Made by a program: the position numbers and the translations under genes. Positions 15,828 to 23,727 of a stretch of 64,000 nucleotides of DNA are shown here, one piece after another. The notes below the pieces were generated by a model. The model was given only the letters and a program-made list of their open reading frames with translations, was not told where the DNA came from and ran no database searches. Every line of letters begins with the position of its first letter. Position 1 is the stretch's first letter. This DNA is from GCA-2733415 sp964276095 (GTDB lineage: Bacteria; Bacteroidota; Bacteroidia; Flavobacteriales; Flavobacteriaceae): assembly GCA_964276095.1 (NCBI GenBank), contig CAXYDR010000001.1:806001-870000 (forward strand), given 5' to 3'.

Positions 15828-16579
15828 TAAATCAACCAGAAAAATACGCGGCAGCAATAGAAATTAAAGGCTTATACAAAAGCTTTGGAGATAATGTCGT
15901 ACTCAATGGTTTCGATTTAACATTAGAGCAAGAAGAAATTCTTGTGATAATGGGTAAATCAGGTTCTGGTAAATCGGTAATGATAAAGACTCTTGTAGGA
16001 CTTATAGAGCCTGATGACGGTGTTATATTGGTTATGGGAAAAGACATATCTATCCTTACAGAAGATTTTTTAGATGACTTACGAGCAGATATAGGTTTTT
16101 TATTTCAAGGTAGTGCATTGTATGATTCAATGACTGTAAGAGAAAATTTAGAATTTCCGTTAAGACGTCACACTAAAAAAATAAGCAAAAATATTGATAT
16201 TGAAACTTTGGTTATTGAAGCTTTAACTGATGTTGGACTTGCTGAAGCAGTAGATTTAATGCCATCGGAACTATCTGGTGGTATGAAAAGAAGAGTAGCA
16301 TTGGCTAGAGCGTTAATTTTAAAACCGAAAATAATTTTATATGATGAACCAACAAGCGGATTAGATCCTATTACCTCAAAGGAAATAATTGTATTAATGA
16401 AAGAAATACAAAAAAAATATAGAACATCATCTTTAATTATTACTCATGATGTAGATTGTGCAAGGGCTATTTCAGATAGAATGATTTTATTGATAGATGG
16501 AATTAATTATGCCAATGGAACTTATGAGGAATTAATACAATCAAGCGACCCAAAGGTTAAAGCCTTTTTTAAACATTAA
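15824..16579 (+). CDS. mlaF: MlaF-type ABC transporter ATP-binding protein
   Basis: A 251-residue ATPase with Walker A GKSGSGKS (near 44-51), Q-loop FLFQGSALYDSMTV, signature LSGGMKRRVALARAL, Walker B ILYDEPTSGLDP and switch His in ITHDVDCA. The phrase QGSALYDSMTVREN is characteristic of MlaF/TTG2A ATPases. It powers lipid movement between outer and inner membrane together with the permease and the MCE protein on either side; the genes overlap or lie 2 bp apart. Confidence 0.93.
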   Translation: MINQPEKYAAAIEIKGLYKSFGDNVVLNGFDLTLEQEEILVIMGKSGSGKSVMIKTLVGLIEPDDGVILVMGKDISILTEDFLDDLRADIGFLFQGSALYDSMTVRENLEFPLRRHTKKISKNIDIETLVIEALTDVGLAEAVDLMPSELSGGMKRRVALARALILKPKIILYDEPTSGLDPITSKEIIVLMKEIQKKYRTSSLIITHDVDCARAISDRMILLIDGINYANGTYEELIQSSDPKVKAFFKH

Positions 16580-16581
16580 TT

Positions 16582-17547
16582 ATGAAGCAGAAAACAAACA
16601 TACAGAAGTTAAGGTTAGGTGTTTTTATAATAGTTGGAACATTGTTATTTGTGTTAGCTATTTATACTATTGGACAAAAACAAAACATGTTTAGTAATTC
16701 ATTTATTTTAAAAACTCAATTCAATAATATTAATGGATTGCAAAAAGGAAATAATGTTCGTTTTTCTGGAATTGAAATTGGAACAGTTTCTTCAATAAAT
16801 ATGCTAAATGATTCTACTATAATTGTGGAGATGAATGTTGATGAAAAAATAGTAGAGCACATTAAAAAAAATGCAATCGCATCTATAGGTACAGATGGGA
16901 TTGTAGGTAATGTCCTTATAAATATTTTCCCTAGGAATGGAACTACAATTCCTATTGAAAATGGCGATATTATAGAATCTTATAGCAAAGTTAGTGCAGA
17001 TGATATGCTAAATACATTAAGTGCTACAAATGAAAATGCGGCGATATTAATGTCTAATTTAATTAAAATAACAAATAGGTTAAATGAAACTAAAGGAACC
17101 TTTGGAATGCTACTAAATGACTCCTTAATGGCTAAAGATTTAAAACAATCAATTTATAACCTTAGAAAGGTAAGTTATGGAGCTACTAACTCAGTAAATG
17201 AATTTAATTCAATTTTAAATTCATTTAAAAACAATAAAAAAAGTATAGCAGGAATCTTATTAAATGATACTATTTCTGGGAATCAATTAAAATCTACCTT
17301 AACTACCGTAAATATCGCAAGTAAAAGATTAGATAGTACGGTTAATAACTTAAATCAATTAATTCAAGGAATAAACTCAAGCAATGGAGCTGTAAATTAT
17401 ATAACTAAAGATTCTATATTGGTTAATGATTTAAAAAAATCAATTAAAAATATTAATGAAGGAACTTATAAGTTTAATGAAAATATGGAGGCTCTTAAAC
17501 ATCATTTCTTATTCAGTAAATATTTTAAAAAGAAAGAAAAAAAATAG
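16582..17547 (+). CDS. mlaD: MCE-domain substrate-binding protein (MlaD type)
   Basis: A 321-residue protein anchored by one N-terminal helix (about 12-30, LGVFIIVGTLLFVLAIYTIG), then the MCE domain (about 37-120) with NINGLQKGNNVRFSGIEIGTVSSI, the family's hallmark. A long helical, coiled-coil-like tail with repeated GMLLNDS/GILLNDT motifs follows, as in Bacteroidetes MCE proteins, and ends in a lysine cluster. It forms the periplasmic lipid-carrying ring of the Mla complex. It is the last gene of the operon and converges on the beta-CASP gene with 18 bp between stops and no clear terminator. Confidence 0.9.
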   Translation: MKQKTNIQKLRLGVFIIVGTLLFVLAIYTIGQKQNMFSNSFILKTQFNNINGLQKGNNVRFSGIEIGTVSSINMLNDSTIIVEMNVDEKIVEHIKKNAIASIGTDGIVGNVLINIFPRNGTTIPIENGDIIESYSKVSADDMLNTLSATNENAAILMSNLIKITNRLNETKGTFGMLLNDSLMAKDLKQSIYNLRKVSYGATNSVNEFNSILNSFKNNKKSIAGILLNDTISGNQLKSTLTTVNIASKRLDSTVNNLNQLIQGINSSNGAVNYITKDSILVNDLKKSIKNINEGTYKFNENMEALKHHFLFSKYFKKKEKK

Positions 17548-17565
17548 CATATTGAAAGAGCTTTT

Positions 17566-18939
17566 TTAAATATTTATTTGAAATTTCTCATTGTATTTAG
17601 GTATACAAACATCCCAATTATAAACATCTTTTATTTTTACTCTAAAAGTATCTAATGCTGTTGGTTCACCATGAATTAAAAAAACCTTTTCAGGAATATT
17701 GTTAATTTCATTCATCCAATCTAATAATTCTCTTTGATCAGCATGTGCAGATAAACTTTCAATACTATGTATTTGAGCTTTAACAGGATAAGATTTACCG
17801 AAGAATTTAATTTCAGAGGCTCCTTCATATAATTGTCTTCCTCTAGTTCCCTCCGCTTGAAAACCTACTAATAACACTGTTGTAGATTCTTCATCTATTA
17901 ATTGTTGCAAATATGTTAATACACGTCCTCCTGTAACCATACCGCTACCGGCAATTATTACTTTAGAACTTGTATTATCTATAGTGTTCCAGGTATCACG
18001 GTATGATTCTATAATTTCAAAATGATTACACATTGCTTCACATTCTTGAAGTGATAATTTATGCCAACTATGAAAATGTTTAAAAACTTCTAGTACATTA
18101 TTACCCATAGGGCTGTCTATGAAAATAGGAATGTTAGGTATCTTGTTTTTTTTATACAAAACCCATAAAATATACATTAAGGATTGAAGTCGTTCTACAG
18201 CAAAACTTGGTATGATTAAATTACCTTTATTTAAAATTGTTTTTTTTATCAAATCAGAAAGAATATGTTCTATATTTTCTTCTGCGTGGAGTTTATGTCC
18301 ATAAGTGCTTTCTACAAATAGATAATCTGCCCATTGTGGTTTTTTAGGACTATCTAATAAAACATCATTGATTCTACCTACATCTCCAGAAAAAACCAAT
18401 ACTTTATCATTTATTTTTAATTCTATAAATGTTGCCCCTAAAATATGCCCATTTGTATTAAAACGATAATGTATATTTTTTGAAAGACTATACCACTCGC
18501 CTTCATTAACCGACTCAAATAAATCAATTGTTTGTAGTGCTTCCGATACAGTATAAAATGGTAAAGCAGGCTTGTGCTTAGTGAATTTATCTTTGTTAGC
18601 TTTTTCAGCTGATTCCACATGAATTTTAGCGCTATCTTTTAAAATAATATCTGCTATAGCTAAAGTTGGAGTGCTACCAATAATTTTTCCAGAAAAACCT
18701 TGTTTAACTAATCTTGGCAAATACCCTGTATGATCTAAATGACCATGTGTTAGTAATACAATATCAATATTAGAGGTATTTATAGGCAAATCAACCCAAT
18801 TTAACTCTCGTAGTTCCTTAAGTCCTTGAAACATTCCGCAATCAATTAAAATAGCTTTACCAAGAGCTTCTATTAAAAATTTAGAACCAGTTACTGATTC
18901 TGCTCCTCCTAAAAAATGAACTGTGGCATATTGAATCAT
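17566..18939 (-). CDS. MBL-fold beta-CASP ribonuclease
   Basis: A 457-residue CPSF-like RNA-processing nuclease. The zinc motif HGHLDH is at 65-70; further motifs are NGHILGA, SGDVGR, VESTYGH (start of the beta-CASP domain), IIAGSGMVTGGR, LSAHADQREL and a final LIHGE in the RNA-specificity domain. All metal-binding positions appear intact, so it should be active on RNA. Length and motif order match the YsdM/TTHA0252 group. It is the last of four tightly packed minus-strand genes (USP, eRF1-like protein, ATP-cone nuclease, this), so it belongs to the transcript started at the FNR-type promoter near 21.13 kb. Confidence 0.9.
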   Translation of the reverse strand: MIQYATVHFLGGAESVTGSKFLIEALGKAILIDCGMFQGLKELRELNWVDLPINTSNIDIVLLTHGHLDHTGYLPRLVKQGFSGKIIGSTPTLAIADIILKDSAKIHVESAEKANKDKFTKHKPALPFYTVSEALQTIDLFESVNEGEWYSLSKNIHYRFNTNGHILGATFIELKINDKVLVFSGDVGRINDVLLDSPKKPQWADYLFVESTYGHKLHAEENIEHILSDLIKKTILNKGNLIIPSFAVERLQSLMYILWVLYKKNKIPNIPIFIDSPMGNNVLEVFKHFHSWHKLSLQECEAMCNHFEIIESYRDTWNTIDNTSSKVIIAGSGMVTGGRVLTYLQQLIDEESTTVLLVGFQAEGTRGRQLYEGASEIKFFGKSYPVKAQIHSIESLSAHADQRELLDWMNEINNIPEKVFLIHGEPTALDTFRVKIKDVYNWDVCIPKYNEKFQINI

Positions 18940-18947
18940 ATTTTACA

Positions 18948-19775
18948 TCAACTACAAAGTTTATTAATTTCAGATAATATTTTCTTTTTTCTAATATCTG
19001 ATATTTCTAATTTATCAAGATAAAAAGTATCTCCTTTTAAATCTCTACACAAAATAACATCTCTGTTTATTAGGAATTGTTTTTCTCTTTTAGTCAGCAA
19101 AGTAGATACCGTTATTGGGTATAATCCTAACCTATCTATTCTATCTTTTAAACCATTATCAATAGGATAATTCCAACTCAATAAATACAAATTTAAGCAA
19201 TTTCCATATTGAATTGCATCTTTAGTAAATTTAGTATTAGTAACAACCCAACCTGCACTAAATTTATTCTTTTCCTTATAATTTGCTATTACATCTAAAT
19301 ATCTTGATTGAATATATAGGGGTATTTTAATATTACATTTCAAGCCTTGTTCATTATGATATTTGCATTCTACAAGCGTTGTTATACTTTCTTTTTTAGC
19401 AATAACATCTATTTCATGTGTTACACATTTACCATTTAAAACAACATTAGTTTCAGTAGTATATCCTGAATATTTCAATATTCTACTCACAAATCGTTCA
19501 AAAGGGAAACCAGTTGGTCCTAGTTCATAGATAGCCCTCTTTAATTTATATTTGGAAGCTAGATGTCGGTTTTTACCTTTTAATAATATAAATGCTCTGT
19601 TGTATATTTCTTTTGTTGAAATTCCGTCATACACCTCATTAGACACCTTTTTTACAATAGTATCTACCATTGCCTTATCAGCACCAGATCTAATTAATGA
19701 TAAACTTAATTTTGAAACGGAAAATTTTACTTTTTTACCTGAATACTTTTTTACATATATATCATCAAGTGTCAT
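18948..19775 (-). CDS. ATP-cone domain fused to a PD-(D/E)XK nuclease domain
   Basis: A 275-residue protein with an unusual domain order. Residues about 6-88 are an ATP-cone: VKKYSGKKVKFSVSKLSLSL...GADKAMVD...YDGISTKEIYNRA...SKYKLKRAI, the nucleotide-sensing module known from ribonucleotide reductases and NrdR. Residues about 90-205 are a restriction-endonuclease-like (Mrr/RecB-type) fold with THEIDVIA (Glu121, Asp123) and VECKYH (Glu136, Lys138), the complete catalytic set. The C-terminal 50 residues look like a small helical, possibly helix-hairpin-helix, DNA-binding end. It lies 8 bp before the beta-CASP gene. A nuclease gated by ATP/dATP is inferred from the domains; no target is known. 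Confidence 0.85.
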   Translation of the reverse strand: MTLDDIYVKKYSGKKVKFSVSKLSLSLIRSGADKAMVDTIVKKVSNEVYDGISTKEIYNRAFILLKGKNRHLASKYKLKRAIYELGPTGFPFERFVSRILKYSGYTTETNVVLNGKCVTHEIDVIAKKESITTLVECKYHNEQGLKCNIKIPLYIQSRYLDVIANYKEKNKFSAGWVVTNTKFTKDAIQYGNCLNLYLLSWNYPIDNGLKDRIDRLGLYPITVSTLLTKREKQFLINRDVILCRDLKGDTFYLDKLEISDIRKKKILSEINKLCS

Positions 19776-19829
19776 AATTTATTGATTGGTTAAACAAGTG
19801 TTTAAAACCTTAATTTTATTTAAAATAAA

Positions 19830-20231
19830 TTAAGAATAAAAATCACGAACCCAAGCAACTACCTGATTATTTGTCATACTATCAGCTTTATCTACAGCCT
19901 TTACTTTAGAATTCAATCCTTTATAGTTGACTTCCAACTCTTTTTTAAAATTCATATTCATTTCAGCTGGTCCAAAAATGACCACAGAATCAGCCGTTTC
20001 TATTTTCGATGCAACTTCTTTAAAATAAGATTTTAATTGATGCTTTTCTCGTTCTAAATATTTACTGTCTTGAACAACATTTTGAGGTCCTCCTTTTAAC
20101 TTTGACCCTGATCCTCCTCCAACATGAAAATGTTCTACATTAGAATCTATTGTTACTAATTCTTCATTTTTGCCATTTATAGTTACAACATGGGCTTTAT
20201 CTTTGTCAATCCAAACTCCTAAATTTCTCAT
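19830..20231 (-). CDS. Small eRF1-domain-like protein with GGGSG loop
   Basis: A 133-residue cytoplasmic protein. It starts NLGVWIDKDKAHVVTI, has a glycine loop HFHVGGGSGSKLKGGP (35-49), a helix rich in charged residues (VQDSKYLEREKHQLKSYFKEV) and the strand VVIFGPAE (83-90), ending ADSMTNNQVVAWVRDFY. This pattern resembles the bacterial/archaeo-eukaryotic release factor family (baeRF, host-attachment-like), proteins proposed to act at the ribosome. The GGGSG stretch is reminiscent of the GGQ loop region only loosely. Twelve bases separate it from the universal stress protein gene upstream. Function not established. Confidence 0.65.
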   Translation of the reverse strand: MRNLGVWIDKDKAHVVTINGKNEELVTIDSNVEHFHVGGGSGSKLKGGPQNVVQDSKYLEREKHQLKSYFKEVASKIETADSVVIFGPAEMNMNFKKELEVNYKGLNSKVKAVDKADSMTNNQVVAWVRDFYS

Positions 20232-20243
20232 AATTTCTAATTT

Positions 20244-21098
20244 TTAATTTCTTAAATCGTGCATTACTAAAACTGGTACTTTTGTTTGATATGTAATACT
20301 TTTCACTAATGGTCTATTAAACATATTTTCAAAAAAATTATGTTTTTTGTTAATAAAAGCAATCAAATCACTTCCTCTATCTTCAACAAAATGATCTATA
20401 GCTTTAAGCTTATCTACATTTTTCATTGAATGAAAAGTATGTATAACATCTTCAAAACATTCATTCAGCATGTTTTTATGTCGTATTTGATTTTCAGATA
20501 ATTGCTCTTCATTTGCAACGTGTAATACTCTAATACTAGCACTACTCCTTTCTGCTATTTCATTTAAATATTGTAATTCTCTTCTTTTAAAATGAGTTTT
20601 GTAACTAGTAGAAAATACTATTTCATTTAAATCATTAAAGTTGGCGTTTTTGGGAACAACCAAAACTGGGCAATTTCTAGATTTTTCCATTACTTGAATT
20701 GCTAGACTTCCATATACAATACTTTGTGAACCTGTTTCACCTTTGGTTCCCATTATAACCAAATCGATATCATAATCTTCTATAGCTTTCTTTATAGCTA
20801 ATAAAGGAACTTCAGGAATGACAATAGTTTCAAAACTATGAATTCCGTTTATCTTCTTATCCTCAATAATTTGTTTAATTAAAACTACTAAGTCATCATT
20901 AATTTCTTTTTTTCTTGCAGTAAATATATTTATATCAAAATTTAACATTTGTAAACTATCCACGTCATAACTAGGCGTTGAAAAAGCATTTAATACATAA
21001 AACTGACAAGTATCGTGCTTATACATATCTAAAGCATAATGTATCGCATTAATTGAATTTTCTGAAAAGTCTGTTGGCAGTAATATTTTCTTTTTCAT
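20244..21098 (-). CDS. Tandem-domain universal stress protein (third of three)
   Basis: A 284-residue protein of two UspA domains, with LLPTDFSENSINAIHYAL at the start and the nucleotide motif LVIMGTKGETGSQSIVYGSLAIQVM in the first half; the second half is degenerate. It is the first gene of the operon that continues with the eRF1-like protein, the ATP-cone nuclease and the beta-CASP ribonuclease. Its predicted transcription start (near 21129) uses the same FNR-type box as the divergent thioredoxin operon. Confidence 0.9.
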   Translation of the reverse strand: MKKKILLPTDFSENSINAIHYALDMYKHDTCQFYVLNAFSTPSYDVDSLQMLNFDINIFTARKKEINDDLVVLIKQIIEDKKINGIHSFETIVIPEVPLLAIKKAIEDYDIDLVIMGTKGETGSQSIVYGSLAIQVMEKSRNCPVLVVPKNANFNDLNEIVFSTSYKTHFKRRELQYLNEIAERSSASIRVLHVANEEQLSENQIRHKNMLNECFEDVIHTFHSMKNVDKLKAIDHFVEDRGSDLIAFINKKHNFFENMFNRPLVKSITYQTKVPVLVMHDLRN

Positions 21099-21133
21099 AT
21101 TATCTATTTTACACGTTTACAATGTGTTATACG

Positions 21134-21207
21134 TAAAGTTACCGAAAATTTAATTGATAGACTATGATTTTTATCAATTCCTAATCCTTTTTTATTGCGT
21201 ATATTTA
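21134..21207. promoter_or_regulatory. Shared FNR-type box between two divergent operons
   Basis: Exact box TGATTTTTATCA at 21165-21176. Plus strand: -7 TATATTTA at 21200-21207. Minus strand: -7 TAACTTTA at 21134-21141. Both are 33 bp from the box centre, so a single bound dimer could activate both directions. A wider inverted repeat AATTGATA/TATCAATT (21152-21159/21172-21179) overlaps it. Confidence 0.75.
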
Positions 21208-21224
21208 TGTGTAAATATACCTTT

Positions 21225-21524
21225 ATGAAAAACTCATTCAATTCCATTATAAACTCAGAAATACCTGTTTTAATTGATTTTTATGCAACGTGGTGTGGCC
21301 CGTGTAAAAGCTTAAGTCCGATACTTGATAACCTTAAAAAAGAATTGGGTGATGGAATTAAAATAATAAAGATAGATGTGGATAAAAATCAACCAATCGC
21401 ACAAAAAAATAATGTAAGAGGAGTACCAACTTTATTATTATTTAAAAATGGGAAACAAGTATGGAGACAATCTGGTATAGTTTCAAAAAATGATTTAATA
21501 CAAGTTATAAATTCTAATAAATAA
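21225..21524 (+). CDS. trxA: Thioredoxin
   Basis: A 99-residue thioredoxin with the redox site ATWCGPCKSLSP and the cis-proline turn VRGVPTLLLFKNG. The upstream in-frame ATG at 21195 would lie before the predicted transcription start (about 21212), so the ATG at 21225, giving MKNSFNSI, is chosen. It is the first gene of trxA-deoC-deoD-terB-like; its stop shares one base with the deoC start. It reduces protein disulfides; its presence with nucleoside catabolism genes under an anaerobic promoter is unusual company. Confidence 0.93.
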   Translation: MKNSFNSIINSEIPVLIDFYATWCGPCKSLSPILDNLKKELGDGIKIIKIDVDKNQPIAQKNNVRGVPTLLLFKNGKQVWRQSGIVSKNDLIQVINSNK

Positions 21525-22177
21525 TGAACATCAATCAATATATAGACCATACTTTATTAAAACCTACAGCCCTAATTACAGATATAGAAAAACTATGCAA
21601 CGAAGCGATTACTCATCATTTTTATGCAATTTGCATAAATAGTTGTTATGTAAGTTATGCCAAAACATTTCTTGGAAATAGCCCTGTAAAAATTGCTAGT
21701 GTAATAGGTTTTCCACTTGGAGCCAATACAGTAAAATCAAAAATATTTGAAGCTAATGATTGTATTAATGCTGGAGCTACAGAGGTAGATATGGTACTAA
21801 ACATAGGCTTATTAAAATCTGGTTCTTATAAATTAGTTGAAGAAGAGATCTTTAATATCAAAAAAACTATCGGTTCAAATACACTAAAAGTGATTTTCGA
21901 AAATTGTTTTTTAACTAATGATGAAAAAATAACAGCATGTAAAATAGGTCTTAATGCTGGTGCAGATTTTATTAAAACATCTACTGGTTTTGGAACTGGA
22001 GGTGCAACTGTTGATGATATTAAACTCATGAAAAAGACAGTTAAAGATCAAATAAAAATAAAAGCTTCTGGAGGAATTAAAAATTTGGAAACTGCAAAAA
22101 AATATCTCGATTTAGGAGTAAGTAGAATTGGTACTTCATCTGGAGTAGCAATTATGAATCAAAAAATAAAAATATGA
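21524..22177 (+). CDS. deoC: Deoxyribose-phosphate aldolase
   Basis: A 217-residue class I aldolase that splits 2-deoxyribose-5-phosphate into acetaldehyde and glyceraldehyde-3-phosphate. Diagnostic stretches are YIDHTLLKPTA, IASVIGFPLG, VDMVLNIGLLKSG, the Schiff-base lysine in ADFIKTSTGF and KASGGIKN. It overlaps deoD by 4 bp. With DeoD it forms a route from deoxynucleosides into lower glycolysis, useful for ATP by substrate-level phosphorylation. Confidence 0.96.
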   Translation: MNINQYIDHTLLKPTALITDIEKLCNEAITHHFYAICINSCYVSYAKTFLGNSPVKIASVIGFPLGANTVKSKIFEANDCINAGATEVDMVLNIGLLKSGSYKLVEEEIFNIKKTIGSNTLKVIFENCFLTNDEKITACKIGLNAGADFIKTSTGFGTGGATVDDIKLMKKTVKDQIKIKASGGIKNLETAKKYLDLGVSRIGTSSGVAIMNQKIKI

Positions 22178-22872
22178 GTATACACATAGAAGCCAAAAAA
22201 GGAGATATTGCAGAAACTGTTTTGTTACCTGGAGATCCGATGCGAGCTAAATGGATTGCAGAAACTTTTTTAAAAGATGCAGTTTGTTATAATAAAGTAA
22301 GGGGAATGTTTGGCTATACAGGATATTACAATAATCACAGAATATCTGTTCAAGGAACTGGAATGGGAATTCCCTCCTCATTAATTTATTTTCACGAGCT
22401 TATTAACGATTATGGTGTTAAAAATTTAATTAGAGTTGGATCAGCAGGTTCATATCAAAAAGATATTAACGTTAGAGATATCGTTATTGCCATGGCTGCT
22501 TCTTCTACTTCAGGAATTAATAATTCTCGTTTTTTAAATGCTGACTTTGCTCCTACTGCAAATTTTGGTTTATTTATGAAAGCTGCTCTTTATGCTAAAA
22601 AGAACAATATCGATATTAAAGCAGGTAATATATTATCAGCAGATGAATTTTATAGTGATGATTTTAATGACTATAAAAAATGGAGTGATTTTGGCATTTT
22701 ATGTGTCGAAATGGAAACTGCTGGATTATACACAATTGCGGCTAAACATCAGGTGAACGCATTATCCATTTTAACAATTTCGGATTCATTAGTAACTGGA
22801 GATAGAACAAGTTCTGAAGAACGAGAAAAAAGTTTTAGCGCCATGGTAGAAATCGCTTTAAATTCAATATAA
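22174..22872 (+). CDS. deoD: Purine-nucleoside phosphorylase, hexameric DeoD type
   Basis: A 232-residue enzyme that phosphorolyses purine (deoxy)ribonucleosides to free base and (deoxy)ribose-1-phosphate. The phosphate site LLPGDPMRAK, the LIRVGSAGSY motif, the ribose-binding CVEMETAGLY and the base-contacting ISDSLVTG are all present. It is translationally coupled to deoC. A phosphopentomutase, needed to join the two steps, is not in the window. Confidence 0.96.
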   Translation: MSIHIEAKKGDIAETVLLPGDPMRAKWIAETFLKDAVCYNKVRGMFGYTGYYNNHRISVQGTGMGIPSSLIYFHELINDYGVKNLIRVGSAGSYQKDINVRDIVIAMAASSTSGINNSRFLNADFAPTANFGLFMKAALYAKKNNIDIKAGNILSADEFYSDDFNDYKKWSDFGILCVEMETAGLYTIAAKHQVNALSILTISDSLVTGDRTSSEEREKSFSAMVEIALNSI

Positions 22873-22874
22873 TT

Positions 22875-23267
22875 ATGAAACCAGATAAATACAAAGTTTT
22901 CTTTCAACAAACTGGAAAAATATTATTTGCTATAGCTATGGCAGATAGAAAGATTGCGCCTAAAGAATATGAAGCGTTACAAGATATAATTGAAGAAGAA
23001 TTGAAATTATCTTATCTGGAGGAAAGTGAATTAAAACATATCAGTCAAATGAAAAATGTTTTTGATTGGATGATTAAAAATCCTACGTCTATAGATGAAA
23101 TATTAGGTGAATTTAAACAATTCAAAAATGAAAACATTACGCTTTTTACACCAGAGATAAAAGATTTTATTTATAAAACGGCAAATAGAATTGCAGGAAG
23201 TTATGCCAATAAAAATAAATCTGAATTAATACTTTTAGCCAAAATTCATTTGATACTAAAAGATTAA
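22875..23267 (+). CDS. TerB-like all-helical protein
   Basis: A 130-residue soluble protein, nearly all alpha-helical, with the phrase LFAIAMADRKIAPKEYEALQDIIEEEL, which resembles the TerB/DjlA-N family where an acidic Asp-x-x-x-x-x-x-E pair can bind a metal. It is the last gene of the trxA operon, 2 bp after deoD, and converges on the DUF2147 gene. The exact role is unknown. Confidence 0.6.
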   Translation: MKPDKYKVFFQQTGKILFAIAMADRKIAPKEYEALQDIIEEELKLSYLEESELKHISQMKNVFDWMIKNPTSIDEILGEFKQFKNENITLFTPEIKDFIYKTANRIAGSYANKNKSELILLAKIHLILKD

Positions 23268-23269
23268 TT

Positions 23270-23686
23270 TTAATCTATTACTCTTTTAATTTTGAATTTT
23301 TTATTTTCATTATCATTGAAAATTTCTACGTGGCAGACATTGGTATTATCTTCATCAATCAGAAGTTTTACTTTATATGTTTTTCCTGAATCTGTATTAT
23401 AAATGCTACCTCCTGATAATTCTCTTTCCTTAAAATGCAAGTCTTTTAAAATAATTAACCCTATAATAGCTCTTTTTCTAAGCACTGGGTTTGGGTTATT
23501 ATTGTCCAAACCATCCCTATTGTATAATGGAAAAATAGAACGCTGTATAACTCTACCTTCAAAAACATTACCATCTCTATATATTTCAATAACAGAACCA
23601 CCAGTTAACCTCCATTTGCCTAAATACATATCAGGGCTTATAGAATTTACAACTAAAAATAATAAAATAAATATGAAGTGTTTCAT
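23270..23686 (-). CDS. DUF2147-family secreted protein
   Basis: A 138-residue protein with a signal peptide (about 1-17) and the family signature: GKWRLTGGSVIEIYRDGNVFEGRV, GLDNNNPNPVLRKRAIIGLIIL, and GGSIYNTDSGKTYKVKL. The fold is a small beta-barrel in the periplasm; members are of unknown function. A perfect -7 element TAGCTTTG lies at 23692-23699 on the minus strand, so close to the ATG that the mRNA would be nearly leaderless. No FNR box is seen upstream. Confidence 0.85.
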   Translation of the reverse strand: MKHFIFILLFLVVNSISPDMYLGKWRLTGGSVIEIYRDGNVFEGRVIQRSIFPLYNRDGLDNNNPNPVLRKRAIIGLIILKDLHFKERELSGGSIYNTDSGKTYKVKLLIDEDNTNVCHVEIFNDNENKKFKIKRVID

Positions 23687-23727
23687 TAAAACAAAGCTAC
23701 TATAAGTAATCTATATAAATGAAAAAA

